Shown one piece after another: positions 19,525 to 28,087 of a DNA stretch of 64,000 nt. Source of the stretch: Rhodospirillales bacterium (GTDB lineage: Bacteria > Pseudomonadota > Alphaproteobacteria > Reyranellales > Reyranellaceae); assembly GCA_016185145.1 (NCBI GenBank), contig JACPOB010000024.1:1-64000 (forward strand), written 5' to 3'. The notes under the pieces were generated by a model. That model was not told the DNA's origin. It did not search any database and saw nothing but the letters and a program-made list of their open reading frames with translations. The position numbers and the translations under genes were made by a program. Each line of letters begins with the position of its first letter. Positions within the stretch are counted from its first letter, which is position 1.

Positions 19525-20264
19525 GACGGCCTCTTGCTGATGAAGAGGCCCAGTCGACGAATGACCGCCTGAAGTGGATCGCTGCTGTTCTTTGCTCGCT
19601 TCTCCTCAGCCCACTTACGGAGGAAGCGGGCGCGCGATTGAGCGAGCATGTCGTCTCTATCGAGCTCGAGCACCCGGGCTTTGTCTTCGAGGTCTTCGGG
19701 GGAAGCATTGGGCGAGGCTGTCACCCAGGCTCCAGCAAGATCCACGCGGCTTTGGTCGGTGGATGGGAAACCGAGCGTATCCGGTGCCGGCGCCGGTGCT
19801 GGCTCGGGCTGGGCGCCCAAGCCCTTCCACTCGTGTTCTTCGTGGATCGTGTAGGCGTTCGTCTCCTGTTGCAGCTGGAAGCGGCCGAGGTCGTCTGTCG
19901 TCGGCGTACAGCGGCGTTGCCAGGAGATGATCCCGAGGCGCGCGAGTGTCTTGAGGGCGCCGGCGACTGTCGATCGGGCGAGATTGCTCTTGGCCGCTAT
20001 CGCCTCGTAGCTGGGATCAAGGCGGCCGCTGGCAAAGTTGAAGAAGTCGAAGATGAGGGCGTGCAGCACCTGCAGAGCTGCGTGCCCGATCTGGCCGCCA
20101 TGGCGGCCGGCCATCTTCGTTCGTCGGTCGAGCTGGCGGGCTCGGTGGAACAGCCGGGATGCCGCTTTGCGGTTCATCCGGCGCCAGGCCTTGGGAGCCT
20201 GGGTGCTACCGGACCACACCGGCCAGACAGGCAGGCGGGCGGTAGCCGAGGGGGCAAAAGTCAT
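19521..20264 (-). CDS. RepA-like winged-helix replication protein
   Basis: 247 residues. The central part, from QVLHALIFDFFNFASGRLDP to a winged helix at about 85-115 (YEAIAAKSNLARSTVAGALK, then LARLGIISWQRR), matches proteins annotated as replication protein A on alphaproteobacterial plasmids and ICEs. After it comes a Pro/Ala linker (PEPAPAPAPDTLG) and a charged C-terminal domain. I infer an origin-binding role. The unusually structured DNA just upstream (20347-20960) could be the matching origin or copy-control region. Confidence 0.6.
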   Translation of the reverse strand: MTFAPSATARLPVWPVWSGSTQAPKAWRRMNRKAASRLFHRARQLDRRTKMAGRHGGQIGHAALQVLHALIFDFFNFASGRLDPSYEAIAAKSNLARSTVAGALKTLARLGIISWQRRCTPTTDDLGRFQLQQETNAYTIHEEHEWKGLGAQPEPAPAPAPDTLGFPSTDQSRVDLAGAWVTASPNASPEDLEDKARVLELDRDDMLAQSRARFLRKWAEEKRAKNSSDPLQAVIRRLGLFISKRPS

Positions 20265-20346
20265 TAGAGGGGTCCTTCTGTTGTTGAAAGACCCGCCACA
20301 CGGAGTGGTTATTTTATTCAGGGCGCAAAAACCCGCTCGCAGAATT

Positions 20347-20473
20347 CACTTGCGTTTAACGGCGCTTGGAGGACAATGAAGATGGTTAGGTTTCCTCTGC
20401 CGAGCTTCCAACTCGGTGCCCCCGGATCGCCGGGAAGGTTTAGGCCCCGTCCCTAGTGGCGGGGTTTTCCTTT
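20347..20473 (+). ncRNA. Candidate noncoding RNA cassette 1 with terminator
   Basis: From CACTTGCGTT (20347) the plus strand runs into three consecutive hairpins: CCGAG-7-CTCGG (20400-20416), CCCGG-ATCG-CCGGG (20421-20434) and CCCCG(T)CC-5-GGCGGGG followed by TTTTCCTTT (20445-20473), a good intrinsic terminator. No open frame uses it. A second similar cassette lies at 20748-20853. A promoter is possible at TTGCGT with a weak -10 about 18 bases on. Confidence 0.4.
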
Positions 20474-20568
20474 GGAACTAGGTCAGTGAGTGGCCTCCCT
20501 TCTTGTTCGATTGTGAAACTCGCTGCTCGCCCGATTCGTAAGGCGAAACAAAACGAGTCCCGGACAGG

Positions 20569-20960
20569 AATCCATATGCAGTATCCCGAGTCCAGCGAGC
20601 ACCACTACTGAGTGCGCTCGGGACAGGCCTATTTCCGGATTACCCGCGGTTCGCGCGTCATCGTGCAACAACATCTTGTCCTCTTTGAAAGCCCGCCAGG
20701 CTCCTGGAAACCCAAGGAAGAGGGCACAGAACACCCAGCGCAAAAAGCACTTGCGTTGATTTGGGTTTTGGCCAAGATGGAGTTGCGAGCTACCTTCTTA
20801 ACCGACCCTTTTGGGTTCCTTGCCCCCGCCCTTGTGGCGGGGGTTTAGTTTTTCAGGCTAGATTCGTTTCTTTCACTCCTTGGGTCGCGGCGATTCAAAA
20901 GTGTCCGCCGCATGACTGCACAGGAATCCATATCCTGTCCCGGAGCGCAAGGTAGCCACA
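20569..20960. repeat. Direct and inverted repeats in the RepA-XRE intergenic region
   Basis: ACAGGAATCCATAT occurs near 20571 and again near 20920. CGGGACAGG near 20618 recurs inverted as CCTGTCCCG near 20934, each within a longer imperfect match containing AATCC and GAGCGCA. The whole 20265-21067 region holds no supported gene. Such repeats around two RNA-like cassettes fit an origin or incompatibility region, but this is inference. Confidence 0.5.
20748..20853 (+). ncRNA. Candidate noncoding RNA cassette 2 with terminator
   Basis: The same CACTTGCGTT word (preceded, as in cassette 1, by GCGCAAAAA and followed by AAGATGG) leads to ACCC-TTTT-GGGT and then an 8-bp stem CCCCCGCC-CTTGT-GGCGGGGG with TTTAGTTTTT (20823-20853), one of the strongest intrinsic terminators in the window. 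The shared layout suggests a duplicated small-RNA unit, possibly for copy control of the adjacent RepA-like gene. Confidence 0.42.
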
Positions 20961-21067
20961 AGGAATAGGCCTGCAGACCTTCACGCCCGCAGGGTCGGAG
21001 TTTGATGGGCTTTGGGCCAATCCGTCAACGGCTCTGTGGTCCAAAATGAGCCAAATCGACCCGCTGG

Positions 21068-21307
21068 CTACGGCCTGTTCTGGAGTCTTCTCAGATAATC
21101 GACGTCCAGCATCTCCGCGAGGCTCGTGCCTGTGTGCGCGCAGAACCGCATGAGGAGATCATGCGGGAGCGGGGACCTAGTCTCGTAGCCCTTGTAGGTA
21201 TTCCTTGGAATATCAAGGATATCGGCCATTTGAGCCTGGGTGTAGCCAGCCTTCTTCCTTGCGCGCTTGGTCGCTGCGCAAAACAGGCGATTGAACTCGA
21301 TGGCCAT
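21068..21307 (-). CDS. XRE-family transcriptional regulator
   Basis: 79 residues from the ATG at 21307 (MAIEFNRLFC); the frame stays open to 21400 but the added residues do not look like part of the fold. The HTH is clear: YTQAQMADILDIPRNTYKGY, then RSPLPHDLLMRFC. It resembles the C-terminal HTH of the 9174 gene in layout (xRLFC, HTH, PLPH, FC). Likely a repressor acting in the replication/transfer region. It is transcribed towards the candidate RNA cassettes and the RepA-like gene. Confidence 0.7.
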   Translation of the reverse strand: MAIEFNRLFCAATKRARKKAGYTQAQMADILDIPRNTYKGYETRSPLPHDLLMRFCAHTGTSLAEMLDVDYLRRLQNRP

Positions 21308-21485
21308 GACTTTGAATCGAAATCCTATGGCCTGCGTCAAATGCAAAGCGCATCGACTTAACAGTTTTGCCTGCCGAATCTTGGTCGGATATGCGTCCAT
21401 AAGATGTTGTCGCGTGGCTCAATTTGAGCCATTTTCGAGGAATGACGGCAAAACGGAAGAACTATCAAGCTGTCACATGCGAATT

Positions 21486-21987
21486 GATCGTCACCGTCGG
21501 CACCCAGGCCCGAGCTGACGGGCGAGCGCCCGTCGAGCTGCATTGGGGCCCCGGCCGAGAACTTAGAGCGAGTAGACATAAGATTCCTGGGCACCACTCA
21601 GAAACCGGCACATTCCGCGGCCTGCAACCTATCCGAACATGTGCTGGTCGATGCCCTCTGCAGGCTGGCCCAGGCAGTGGTGCTGGTGCGCCTGTACCAG
21701 CTGAGAGAAACGCTGCTCGCAGCGCTGCCAGCCATCCGCCCTATCGCCTGGCCCAGACGTCGATTCTCGAGGCGAGCGCAAGCCGCCGGCCTCATGCACC
21801 TCAGTCCTACCTCATTGACAGCCAGGTGCTGCGCACCGGCTCGGCCAATTTCTCCGCCTCGGGCCTCGAGCGCCAGGACAACGACTTGGTCGTGATTCGC
21901 GACGCGCGGTCGATCGCGCAGTTCGCCGAAACCTTCGAGGGCCCGTGGGCGCGCCCTGGCAACAAGGTGTGGAGGCCTGAACGGTGA
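21486..21987 (+). pseudogene. Phospholipase D-type nuclease, 5'-truncated and frameshifted
   Basis: One frame reads ENLERVDIRFLGTTQ, HVLVDALCRLAQ and ends at GLMHL; the adjacent frame continues YLIDSQVLRTGSANFSASGL and RQDNDLVVI to the stop at 21987. Together these are the C-terminal half of a PLD/Nuc-family nuclease. The break falls at about 21802, where ATGCACCTCAG lacks one A needed to read MHLK; this destroys the catalytic H-x-K. The signal peptide and first HKD half are also absent. PLD nucleases sit near T4SS genes on several conjugative plasmids. The gene is not functional as read. Confidence 0.7.
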
Positions 21988-23891
21988 CGAAGCTCCTCAT
22001 TATCGAGTCGCCGGGCAAGCTGAAGAAGCTTCGCTCGATTCTCGGGCCCGATTGGCGTGTAGAGGCAAGCATCGGCCACGTGCGTGACCTGCCTGCGGTC
22101 GGTGGGCTGCACGTCGGGCCAGCGCCGGACTTTGAGCCACATTACGAGGTGAAGGCGGAACGCAAGGATGTCATGGCGCGTCTGCGCAAGGCTGCGGCCT
22201 CGGCCGACGTCTATCTCGGCACTGACCCGGATCGCGAAGGTGAAGCCATCGCCTGGCACCTCGCGCAATGCCTGCAGCTGCGTGCGCCGAAGCGCGTGCG
22301 TTTTGGTGCAATCACTGCCAAAGCGGTGCTGGCCGCAGTGGCATCGCCGGCGGCGCTCAACACGCGCCTTGTCGGCGCCCAGGAGGCGCGTCGCGTGGTC
22401 GATCGCCTCGTGGGCTATACCGTGAGCCCGGCCTTGCAGCGCCGCACCGGCCACAGCCTGTCAGCGGGTCGTGTGCAGACGCCGGCGGTTCGCCTGGTCG
22501 TCCAGCGCGAGCGTGAAATCCGCGCGTTCAAGTCTCGCACGCACTTCGGCGTTCGTTTGCACGGCCGCTCGGGCGAAGGTGAATGGTGGCTCGATCTGGT
22601 CGGGGATGGCGAAGACAAGGATGCAATGCTGCTGGATCGAGCGGTAGCCGATCGCCTGGCGGTGCTGGAATCCGTGGCAGTGCAAACCTGCGGCGATACG
22701 ACGGAGGAAGAGGCGCCGCCGCCACCTCTCGTGACCTCCACGCTCCAGCAGCTCGCGGCGGTGAGGCTGGGGCTCTCGGCAAAAGCGGCGATGGATCTGG
22801 CGCAGAAGCTCTACGAAGGCGGCCATATCACCTATCATCGCACCGATGACCCGAACCTGGGCGAAGACGCACTCGCGGGAATTACCGCGGCAACCGCCGC
22901 TCTCGGCCTCAAGTCTCTGACAGCGCTGCGGCGCTATCCAGCGCCGATAGGTGCACAGGCCGGTCATCCCGCCATCTCACCAACCAGGTGGGACCAGCCG
23001 CTGGCGGGCGACGATGCTGGCCAGCAGGCGCTCTATCGCCTGATCTGGCAGCGCGCGGTGGGCTCTCAATTGGAAGCGACCACTTACGCCGTACGTCGCG
23101 TCGAGGCCTCGGGGAGTGACATGGGCGAGCGCGGCGTAATGTTCGCGGGCTCCCGACGCGCAATCATGAGGATGGGCTGGCGGGCGCTCCTCGATGGCGA
23201 TGAGCGCGACGAGGACAAGGAAGACAGCGCAACTGGCGACGGCGAAGAAAACGCAATTAACCACCTGCCATTCTGCAAGCCGGGCGACTGGCTGGGCGTC
23301 GTGCGCGGGCAGGTCCTCGAGAAGAAGACAAGGGCATCACCGCGCTTCTCGGAGGCTTCGCTCATTCGGCGCCTGGAGAAAGAGGGCGTGGGCCGCCCCT
23401 CTACCTATGCCCCCATCATGGAATCGATCAAGGCCCGCGGATACGTCACGGTGAAGAGCAAGCGCCTACACGCGACCGAGCTCGGCGAGCTTCTTGTTGA
23501 AACGGTGGAAGGCGTCTTCGGCTTTGCCGATCTCAAATACACGCGCGGTGTTGAAGAGCTGCTCGATGACGTGGCGCTCGGCTCACAATCCTACAGCGAC
23601 GTTGTCGGCCTGATGTGGGCTCGTCTCGAGGACGAGATAGAGGCCTTCACTGCCGCCGAGCCGATCTGCACGCGCTGTGGAGCGCCGCTGCGGCGGCTCG
23701 TCGGCATCAGCAGGAGGTCGCGCAAACCCTACGATTTCTGGAAATGCAGCAATCGCGAAAGCGATTGCCCGGACACCTTCAACACGAAGGACGGCGAACC
23801 GGACTTTGCCGGTCGCAGGAACACGCGACAGCAGCGTGTCGCGAGAAGTGACACTGCAATTCGCGCAGAGAGAGGGGCTGGAGATGACTAA
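21984..23891 (+). CDS. Type IA DNA topoisomerase of the conjugation operon
   Basis: 635 residues from GTG 21984, overlapping the stop of the PLD remnant. The TOPRIM domain shows LLIIESPGKLKKL at the start and GTDPDREGEAIAWHL near 77. RTGHSLSAGRVQTPAVRLV follows near 152, and the active-site Tyr lies in HITYHRTDD near 275. A C-terminal zinc ribbon (CTRCGAPL with a later CSNRESDC) is retained. Topoisomerases of this length are embedded in transfer regions of many plasmids/ICEs (TraE-like) and are thought to process transferred DNA. The gene for the next protein begins inside its last codons. Confidence 0.9.
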   Translation: MTKLLIIESPGKLKKLRSILGPDWRVEASIGHVRDLPAVGGLHVGPAPDFEPHYEVKAERKDVMARLRKAAASADVYLGTDPDREGEAIAWHLAQCLQLRAPKRVRFGAITAKAVLAAVASPAALNTRLVGAQEARRVVDRLVGYTVSPALQRRTGHSLSAGRVQTPAVRLVVQREREIRAFKSRTHFGVRLHGRSGEGEWWLDLVGDGEDKDAMLLDRAVADRLAVLESVAVQTCGDTTEEEAPPPPLVTSTLQQLAAVRLGLSAKAAMDLAQKLYEGGHITYHRTDDPNLGEDALAGITAATAALGLKSLTALRRYPAPIGAQAGHPAISPTRWDQPLAGDDAGQQALYRLIWQRAVGSQLEATTYAVRRVEASGSDMGERGVMFAGSRRAIMRMGWRALLDGDERDEDKEDSATGDGEENAINHLPFCKPGDWLGVVRGQVLEKKTRASPRFSEASLIRRLEKEGVGRPSTYAPIMESIKARGYVTVKSKRLHATELGELLVETVEGVFGFADLKYTRGVEELLDDVALGSQSYSDVVGLMWARLEDEIEAFTAAEPICTRCGAPLRRLVGISRRSRKPYDFWKCSNRESDCPDTFNTKDGEPDFAGRRNTRQQRVARSDTAIRAERGAGDD

Positions 23892-24405
23892 GGCAATCGC
23901 GTTGCGGTCGAGCCTCGCGGGTTTGGCCCTCATGGCATCTGCTGTCGGTGTTGCTGCCCCCGCAAAGGCGCAAGCCGGTGCCGCCAGTTCGGCAAACTCG
24001 CAGGAGGAATTTGGCTGCACTGTCCTTCTTTGCCTGATGAACCCGGCCGGTCCTTACGCGGTGGCGGAGTGCGCCCCGGCCGTTTCCCAATTCTTTGCGC
24101 TGGGGAAGGGCGCCACGCGGCCGACATGCTCGGCCGCGGGCTGGTCGGGCGAGGGCGCTACGTATGCCCCGGTCGACTGCAGCGGCGACTACTCGATGGC
24201 CCTCAACGAAGCGGGGGCCTGGGGCTGCCGCAGCAACGACAAGTACGTGGTACTCGATGAGCATGGCCAGCCTGTCCCCGATGGGATGGGTGGCGTCGTC
24301 TACGACCACATATTCACCACCGATCCTTCGGTGATGACGCATCGAGAGAAGACGCACTATTTCGACCTCACCTTCAACGGTCAGACCACCCGCGTGTGGT
24401 TCTGA
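23884..24405 (+). CDS. Secreted TrbM-like conjugation protein
   Basis: 173 residues; start ATG 23884 overlaps the topoisomerase stop by 8 bp. The signal peptide ends at about APAKAQA. The mature protein begins EEFGCTVLLCLMNPAGP and has paired cysteines (AECAPAVSQ, RPTCSAAGW), the Cys-rich pattern of TrbM/KikA/MpfK-type periplasmic proteins. Location directly before virB1 supports a part in pilus assembly or mating. Recognition is by pattern only, so the family name is tentative. Confidence 0.6.
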   Translation: MTKAIALRSSLAGLALMASAVGVAAPAKAQAGAASSANSQEEFGCTVLLCLMNPAGPYAVAECAPAVSQFFALGKGATRPTCSAAGWSGEGATYAPVDCSGDYSMALNEAGAWGCRSNDKYVVLDEHGQPVPDGMGGVVYDHIFTTDPSVMTHREKTHYFDLTFNGQTTRVWF

Positions 24406-25016
24406 TGGACGCGGCCACTTTCCTTGCCCTTGCGCTGCAATGCGCGCCGCACGTCGCGCCCGATACATTGCTCGCGATCGCAAGCCATGAGTCGGCCCTC
24501 CGGCCCTTCGTGATCGCAAACAACTCGACCAAGGAGCGGGCCGAAGGCACGACGCCTGCCGAGGCTGTCGACCTCGCTGCGTCATGGATCGCGGCGGGCC
24601 ACAGCGTCGACATGGGCCTCATGCAAATAAACTCGGCGAACCTGCCGCGGCTCGGCATGTCGGTCGCCGACGTGTTCGTGCCGTGTCGCAACGTCGAGGC
24701 CGGCGCACGCATTCTCGGCGATGCCTATGCGAATGCCGGCGAACGCGAGGGCGACAAGGGCCGCGCGCTGCGCATGGCGCTCAGTGCCTACAACACCGGC
24801 GACTTCAATGCCGGCTTCACGAACGGATACGTCGCGGCCGTCGAAGGCCAGGCCGCGGCCTACGTGGTGCCGTCGCTTGCCGGCGCGGCGCCCGCGTCGC
24901 CGCCCGCGCTTCGCGTGCGGCGGGCACCGCCGGCGCCTGCGCAAACCGCGCAGCCGCCGGCACCCGGAGGGGACTGGAATCCCTTCGGGCGAGGCGATCG
25001 AGGCAGCGTCTTCTAA
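24405..25016 (+). CDS. virB1: VirB1-type lytic transglycosylase
   Basis: 203 residues from ATG 24405, which shares its A with the preceding TGA. The SLT fold is evident: LLAIASHESALRPFVI has the catalytic Glu, VDMGLMQINSANLPRLGM follows, and ALRMALSAYNTGDF is the C-terminal motif. It locally opens peptidoglycan for the secretion channel. A Pro/Ala-rich tail (about 150-195) follows the enzyme domain. No classical signal peptide is apparent at the chosen start, so export may use the N-terminal hydrophobic stretch. Confidence 0.9.
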   Translation: MDAATFLALALQCAPHVAPDTLLAIASHESALRPFVIANNSTKERAEGTTPAEAVDLAASWIAAGHSVDMGLMQINSANLPRLGMSVADVFVPCRNVEAGARILGDAYANAGEREGDKGRALRMALSAYNTGDFNAGFTNGYVAAVEGQAAAYVVPSLAGAAPASPPALRVRRAPPAPAQTAQPPAPGGDWNPFGRGDRGSVF

Positions 25017-25044
25017 TCGTCCAGGAGAGCGTGAGGTGGAGATC

Positions 25045-25338
25045 ATGAGTCGAGGAACAGTCGAGAGGACCGCACTGTCTGGAACAGTGGCCGTGTGGTC
25101 GGCGGGCGCCATGGTGCATCCAGCGGCCGCCCAGGATCTGACTTCCGGCATCAACAACCTGCTGGCCCTGCTCAACGGGCCGTTCATCCTGGCCGCCGCC
25201 ACGTTGGCCATCCTGGTGGTCGGCCTGCTGTGGATGTTCGGCCGCCTGCAGCTGCTTCCCGCGATCACGATCGTGATGGGCGTCTGCATTGCAGGTTCGG
25301 CCGCCACGATTGCCGGCAAGCTCGTAGGCGGGACATGA
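25045..25338 (+). CDS. virB2: VirB2-type major pilin
   Basis: 97 residues. A long signal sequence ends around HPAAAQD, and the mature ~65 residues hold two hydrophobic helices (LNGPFILAAATLAILVVGLL and LLPAITIVMGVCIAGSAATI), as in TrbC/VirB2 pilins. ATG 25045 has GGTGGAG upstream. It forms the conjugative pilus fibre. Its stop overlaps the start of virB3. Confidence 0.88.
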   Translation: MSRGTVERTALSGTVAVWSAGAMVHPAAAQDLTSGINNLLALLNGPFILAAATLAILVVGLLWMFGRLQLLPAITIVMGVCIAGSAATIAGKLVGGT

Positions 25339-25700
25339 CAGAGGAAGTGAGGCCGGCCCGGTGCACGCTGTTTCTCGCGTGCACCCGGCCCGCCCTCTTC
25401 GTCGGCATTCCTCTCGAAGCTGTCTTTTTCTGCCTGTTGGGCGGCGTCCTGGGCGGCCCGGTTCTCACGGGCGACATGGTGCTTGTGCTGCCGATCGCCG
25501 GCGTCATGGGGACAGTCTGCCGCCTTGTCAGCAAGCACGACCCACTGATCTTCCGGGTCCTCCTGGCCTGGCTGGAAAGCCGGCCGAAAGGCGCCGTCGG
25601 CGCTCCGGTGAACGGCCGCAAATGGTGGGGCGGCCACTCGATCAGTCCGCTGCGGCCGACCCTCCAGTACACGCGAGCGGAGCTCGGACGGAATGTTTGA
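25335..25700 (+). CDS. virB3: VirB3-type inner-membrane protein
   Basis: 121 residues from ATG 25335 (ATGA overlap with virB2). Two membrane segments near 20-65 (LFVGIPLEAVFFCLLGGVLG and VLVLPIAGVMGTVCRLV) are followed by a cytoplasmic tail ending near the virB4 start. Position between pilin and ATPase genes and topology identify it as VirB3/TrbD-like, needed for pilus assembly. Confidence 0.85.
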   Translation: MTEEVRPARCTLFLACTRPALFVGIPLEAVFFCLLGGVLGGPVLTGDMVLVLPIAGVMGTVCRLVSKHDPLIFRVLLAWLESRPKGAVGAPVNGRKWWGGHSISPLRPTLQYTRAELGRNV

Positions 25701-28086
25701 CGCTGTGGTGAAGCGCGCCGCACAGGTCGCGGCCACTGAAATAGATATGAGCAGTTACGTGCCCTATGTGCGGCATGTCGATGAAAGCACAGTCGCGCTC
25801 GCGTCCGGCGCTTTGCTGCGCATGTGGCGTGTCGAGGGTTTGCCCTGGGAGTCGGTCGACCAGCTCGTCCTCAATCGCTACGCCGAGGCCTTGAACAACG
25901 GGCTGCGGTCGCTGAGCCATGAGCGCATTGCGCTGTGGACGCATATCGTGCGGTTGCGACAGCCCGCCATTGCCTCCGAGCCGACTGGCACGCTGCCCTT
26001 CGTCGACGAGCTGATGGGTGCGTACGAAAGCCGCCTCGCAGGCGAGCGGCTGTACCGCAACCACCTCTATGTGAGCCTGGTCGTCTCGCCGTCGCTGCGC
26101 AGTCTCGGGCCGGCTTCGGCCCTTCGGCTATTCTCGGGCAAGGCCGCGGCGATTGCCCAGGACGATCAAGAACTGATCGCCGATCATTCCTCGCGTCTGG
26201 AGGCTCTTCTGCGGCCGTATCGCCCCCAGGTCCTGGGCGTCGAACGGCACAATGGCGTACTTTTTTCCCGCACCGCCGAAGCACTGCGCGGCGTGTTGAC
26301 CGGCAATGAAGAGCGCGTCGGCCTGGTGCGCGGCGACCTCGGCCGCAGCATCGTGAATTTCCGGCCGATCTTCGGCGCCGAGACGATCGAGATACGCGAA
26401 GCGACCGCGCGGCGTTTCGTCGCGATGCTGTCGGTCGGCGAATATCCCGCGGAAACCCGGCTGGGAATGTGCGACGCGATGCTGTCGGCCCCCTGCCAGA
26501 TGGTGGTGACGCAGTCGTTCAAGTTCCTCTCCAAAGCGGCGGCCCGCGAGTTGTTCGGGCGCCGGCAAAATCAAATGTCGACGTCGGGCGACAAGGCGCT
26601 GACCCAGGCCGCCTTGCTCGAGACTGCGGCCGACGACCTTGAAAGCAATGCCTGGGTGGTCGGCCAGCATCACCTGTCGGTCGCGGTGATCGAAGACGAT
26701 CCAAGGGCGCTCGCGGGTTCGCTGGCGCTCGCGCGGCGGTTGGTGTCAGACGCCGGCATCGTCGCGAGCCGCGAAGACCTGTCCCTGATCCACACCTACT
26801 TCGCCCAGCTACCCGGCAATTTCCGCTTTCGCGTGCGTCGTGCCGAGGGCGTCACCAGCCAGAACTTTACCTGCCTGTCGCCGCTGCACAGCTACTCAGC
26901 TGGCCGGCGCTCCGGCCTGCACTGGGACCGGCCCGTAGCCGAATTTCGGACAAGCGCCTTGGCCCGCTACGCCTTCAACCTGCATGTCCGCGACGTCGGA
27001 CATACGCTGATCCTGGGCGCGACAGGAGCCGGCAAGTCCGTCCTGCTCAACTTCGCCCTGGCCGGGCTGCTGAAGCTTGGCGCCACCCAAGTCATCTTCG
27101 ACAAGGACCGCAGCACCGAGCTCTTCGTCGGGATGAATGGCGGTCGGTACCTGTCGTTGCACGTCGGGCAGGAGACAGGCGCCGCGCCACTGAAGGCCCA
27201 GGCCACGTACACCGACCGCTATCGGGCGTTCCTGGTCAAGCTCGTCAGCCGCCTGGTGGCCTGCGGTGCGCCGCTCTCGGCCGAGGACTCCCGACGGATC
27301 GCCGAAGGCGTCGCCTCGGTCGAGCGGCTGCCGGCCGCACAACGCAGCATGGGGGTCCTGCGCGCCACCCTGGGCGGTACGGACGCCGACTCGATCGGCG
27401 CACGCCTCGAGCGCTGGTGTCGCGGCCATGAACTGGGTTGGGTGCTCGATGGCGAGACCGACCGCATCGGCCCCACGTCGGACGACTGGCGCCTGTTGGG
27501 TATCGACCTGACGGAGCTTTTGCGATCGGGCGACGCCCGCGAGCCAATGTTGATGTATCTCTTCGAGCGCCTGGACCAGCTGGTCGACGGTCGCCGTCTC
27601 GTGTGGGCGGTCGAGGAATTTCATGCTGCCCTGGGCGATCCGACGATTCGCGCCCAGGTCGATGACGCACTGCGCACGTGGCGCAAGCGCAACGCCATGG
27701 CGATCCTGGTCAGCCAGAATCCGACCGACGCCATCAATTCGGCGATCGGCGCGTCCCTGGTCCAGCAGACGCCGACCAAGATCTACCTGCCGAACCCGTC
27801 GGCGCGCCGCGAAGACTATGTCGACCGGTTGAACTGCCTCGATCGCGAATATCGCCTGATCGCAGGCCTTGGCATCACCAGCCGCAAACTCCTCGTTCGC
27901 CAGAGCGATCCCGACGAAGTCGGCGCGCTCAGCACTTCTGTTCTTTGTGATCTCGATCTTAGCGGCCTCGAGAACTTCCTCCGTGTCCTCTCGCCCCAGG
28001 CGGAGCGCGGGGATTTCGAGCGCTGGGATCGCGTACGGACGGCCGGGCCGTCCGATCTTTGGCGTCGATTCAACGAAGGAGGCTAA
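25693..28086 (+). CDS. virB4: VirB4-family T4SS ATPase
   Basis: 797 residues, full length. The N-terminal domain is followed by the motor domain with Walker A GATGAGKSVLLNFA at about 443-456 and a Walker B region ending LVWAVEEFHAAL near 645; SQNPTDAINSAIG follows as in other VirB4 proteins. It energises pilus biogenesis and substrate transfer. The start overlaps virB3 by 8 bp. Confidence 0.95.
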   Translation: MFDAVVKRAAQVAATEIDMSSYVPYVRHVDESTVALASGALLRMWRVEGLPWESVDQLVLNRYAEALNNGLRSLSHERIALWTHIVRLRQPAIASEPTGTLPFVDELMGAYESRLAGERLYRNHLYVSLVVSPSLRSLGPASALRLFSGKAAAIAQDDQELIADHSSRLEALLRPYRPQVLGVERHNGVLFSRTAEALRGVLTGNEERVGLVRGDLGRSIVNFRPIFGAETIEIREATARRFVAMLSVGEYPAETRLGMCDAMLSAPCQMVVTQSFKFLSKAAARELFGRRQNQMSTSGDKALTQAALLETAADDLESNAWVVGQHHLSVAVIEDDPRALAGSLALARRLVSDAGIVASREDLSLIHTYFAQLPGNFRFRVRRAEGVTSQNFTCLSPLHSYSAGRRSGLHWDRPVAEFRTSALARYAFNLHVRDVGHTLILGATGAGKSVLLNFALAGLLKLGATQVIFDKDRSTELFVGMNGGRYLSLHVGQETGAAPLKAQATYTDRYRAFLVKLVSRLVACGAPLSAEDSRRIAEGVASVERLPAAQRSMGVLRATLGGTDADSIGARLERWCRGHELGWVLDGETDRIGPTSDDWRLLGIDLTELLRSGDAREPMLMYLFERLDQLVDGRRLVWAVEEFHAALGDPTIRAQVDDALRTWRKRNAMAILVSQNPTDAINSAIGASLVQQTPTKIYLPNPSARREDYVDRLNCLDREYRLIAGLGITSRKLLVRQSDPDEVGALSTSVLCDLDLSGLENFLRVLSPQAERGDFERWDRVRTAGPSDLWRRFNEGG

Positions 28087-28087
28087 C

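Noticed and set aside
20483-20743. Minus-strand 86-codon frame in the repeat region
   Set aside because: No ribosome-binding site or family resemblance, and it crosses the direct/inverted repeats.
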